DNA from: Rhizobium sp.
GTDB lineage: Bacteria; Pseudomonadota; Alphaproteobacteria; Rhizobiales; Rhizobiaceae
Assembly: GCA_028290545.1 (NCBI GenBank)
Contig: JAQGJP010000050.1
Location: 45,787-109,786, forward strand
Length of the DNA: 64,000 nt
Reading direction: 5' to 3'
The notes below the pieces were generated by a model. That model ran no database searches. It was not told the DNA's origin and saw only the letters and a list, made by a program, of their open reading frames with translations. How positions within the stretch are numbered: position 1 is the stretch's first letter; every line of letters starts with the position of its first letter. Position numbers and translations under genes: made by a program. Of the stretch, positions 63,833 to 64,000 are shown piece by piece.

Positions 63833-64000
63833 CGGCTCCATGCGTGTCGCATATAGAATTGCGTAAATCATACAATGAAAGACATCTGACGATGCCAAAC
63901 GCGGTGTTGGCAGCGACAGAATTCAATCCTTTTCGACATCCGTGGAGACTGCGACATTCTGACACACCAAAGCGTCGATTTTAGGGTGTTTTTGGTGTCA
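63833..64000. other. Sequence after hipA to the window end
   Basis: No gene seen. Near the very end, TGACACACCAAA (63959-63970) and TTTTTGGTGTCA (63989-64000) form an imperfect inverted repeat that runs to the edge of the window, so its meaning cannot be judged. Confidence 0.35.

Overview
The window reads as chromosomal DNA of an alphaproteobacterium of the Rhizobiaceae (Rhizobium/Agrobacterium type). The reasons are gene sets and sites typical of that family: a gbpR-chvE-gguABC sugar locus, an idhA gene with the rhizobial IolR operator GGAA-N6-TTCC, a xylFHG-type operon with a ROK regulator, a rhizobial flagellin, and a PrsDE-like type I secretion system. Base composition is GC-rich and gene spacing is tight. 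No rRNA, complete tRNA, CRISPR array or insertion sequence was recognised.

Layout. 1-8.3 kb: a truncated OmpA/MotB-like gene, a 57-aa membrane protein, an MFS transporter with DUF1192, DUF1345, ygfA with a YmdB-like phosphodiesterase, an RTX lipase, an MBL hydrolase and yebC. 8.3-11.7 kb (minus): an LLM monooxygenase and a large chemoreceptor. 11.9-16.5 kb: ruvC, ruvA and ruvB, with one AbrB/PIN (VapBC-type) toxin-antitoxin pair in each of the two junctions; the first toxin is frameshifted. A Tat-exported phosphoesterase follows. 16.5-19.5 kb: idhA, two small genes and gbpR. 19.8-26.7 kb: chvE, gguA, gguB, gguC and an IlvD/Edd-type sugar-acid dehydratase, which together look like uptake and oxidation of L-arabinose or a related sugar. 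26.8-28.5 kb: a cold-shock gene, and a second non-coding locus that shares its promoter signature and its 3' element. 28.6-33.4 kb: ROK regulator and xylFHG. 33.8-37.2 kb: small membrane protein, gamma-glutamyltransferase, DUF427, DUF2270. 37.2-44.3 kb: an undefined nitrogen/sulfur catabolic cluster (amino-acid ABC permease and binding protein, two PLP enzymes, GntR regulator, LLM monooxygenase) with a divergent aldolase. 44.3-50.3 kb: flavoprotein, cfa, flagellin, cupin, a four-hairpin anti-Shine-Dalgarno RNA and a GreA/GreB-like gene. 50.3-61.7 kb: DUF4112 and DUF3597, a decayed LuxR regulator, then an operon of type I secretion ABC protein, HlyD adaptor, two glycosyltransferases and a methyltransferase. 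Opposite it lie a third glycosyltransferase, a GWAYNPDNP-domain protein and a 145-aa RTX protein. 62.0-64.0 kb: a likely integration boundary (tRNA-3'-end-like sequence plus three TTGGTAC repeats at 12-bp period) followed by hipBA.

Most noteworthy: (i) three toxin-antitoxin modules, two of them wedged into ruvCAB; (ii) a four-loop CCTCCTCCC RNA resembling the cuckoo/CcsR class; (iii) a stand-alone RNA candidate with a sigma-32-like promoter whose 3' element is repeated in the cspA 3' UTR; (iv) a secretion/glycosylation/RTX cluster that may act as one export system. All functions are read from sequence alone; no database search was run.
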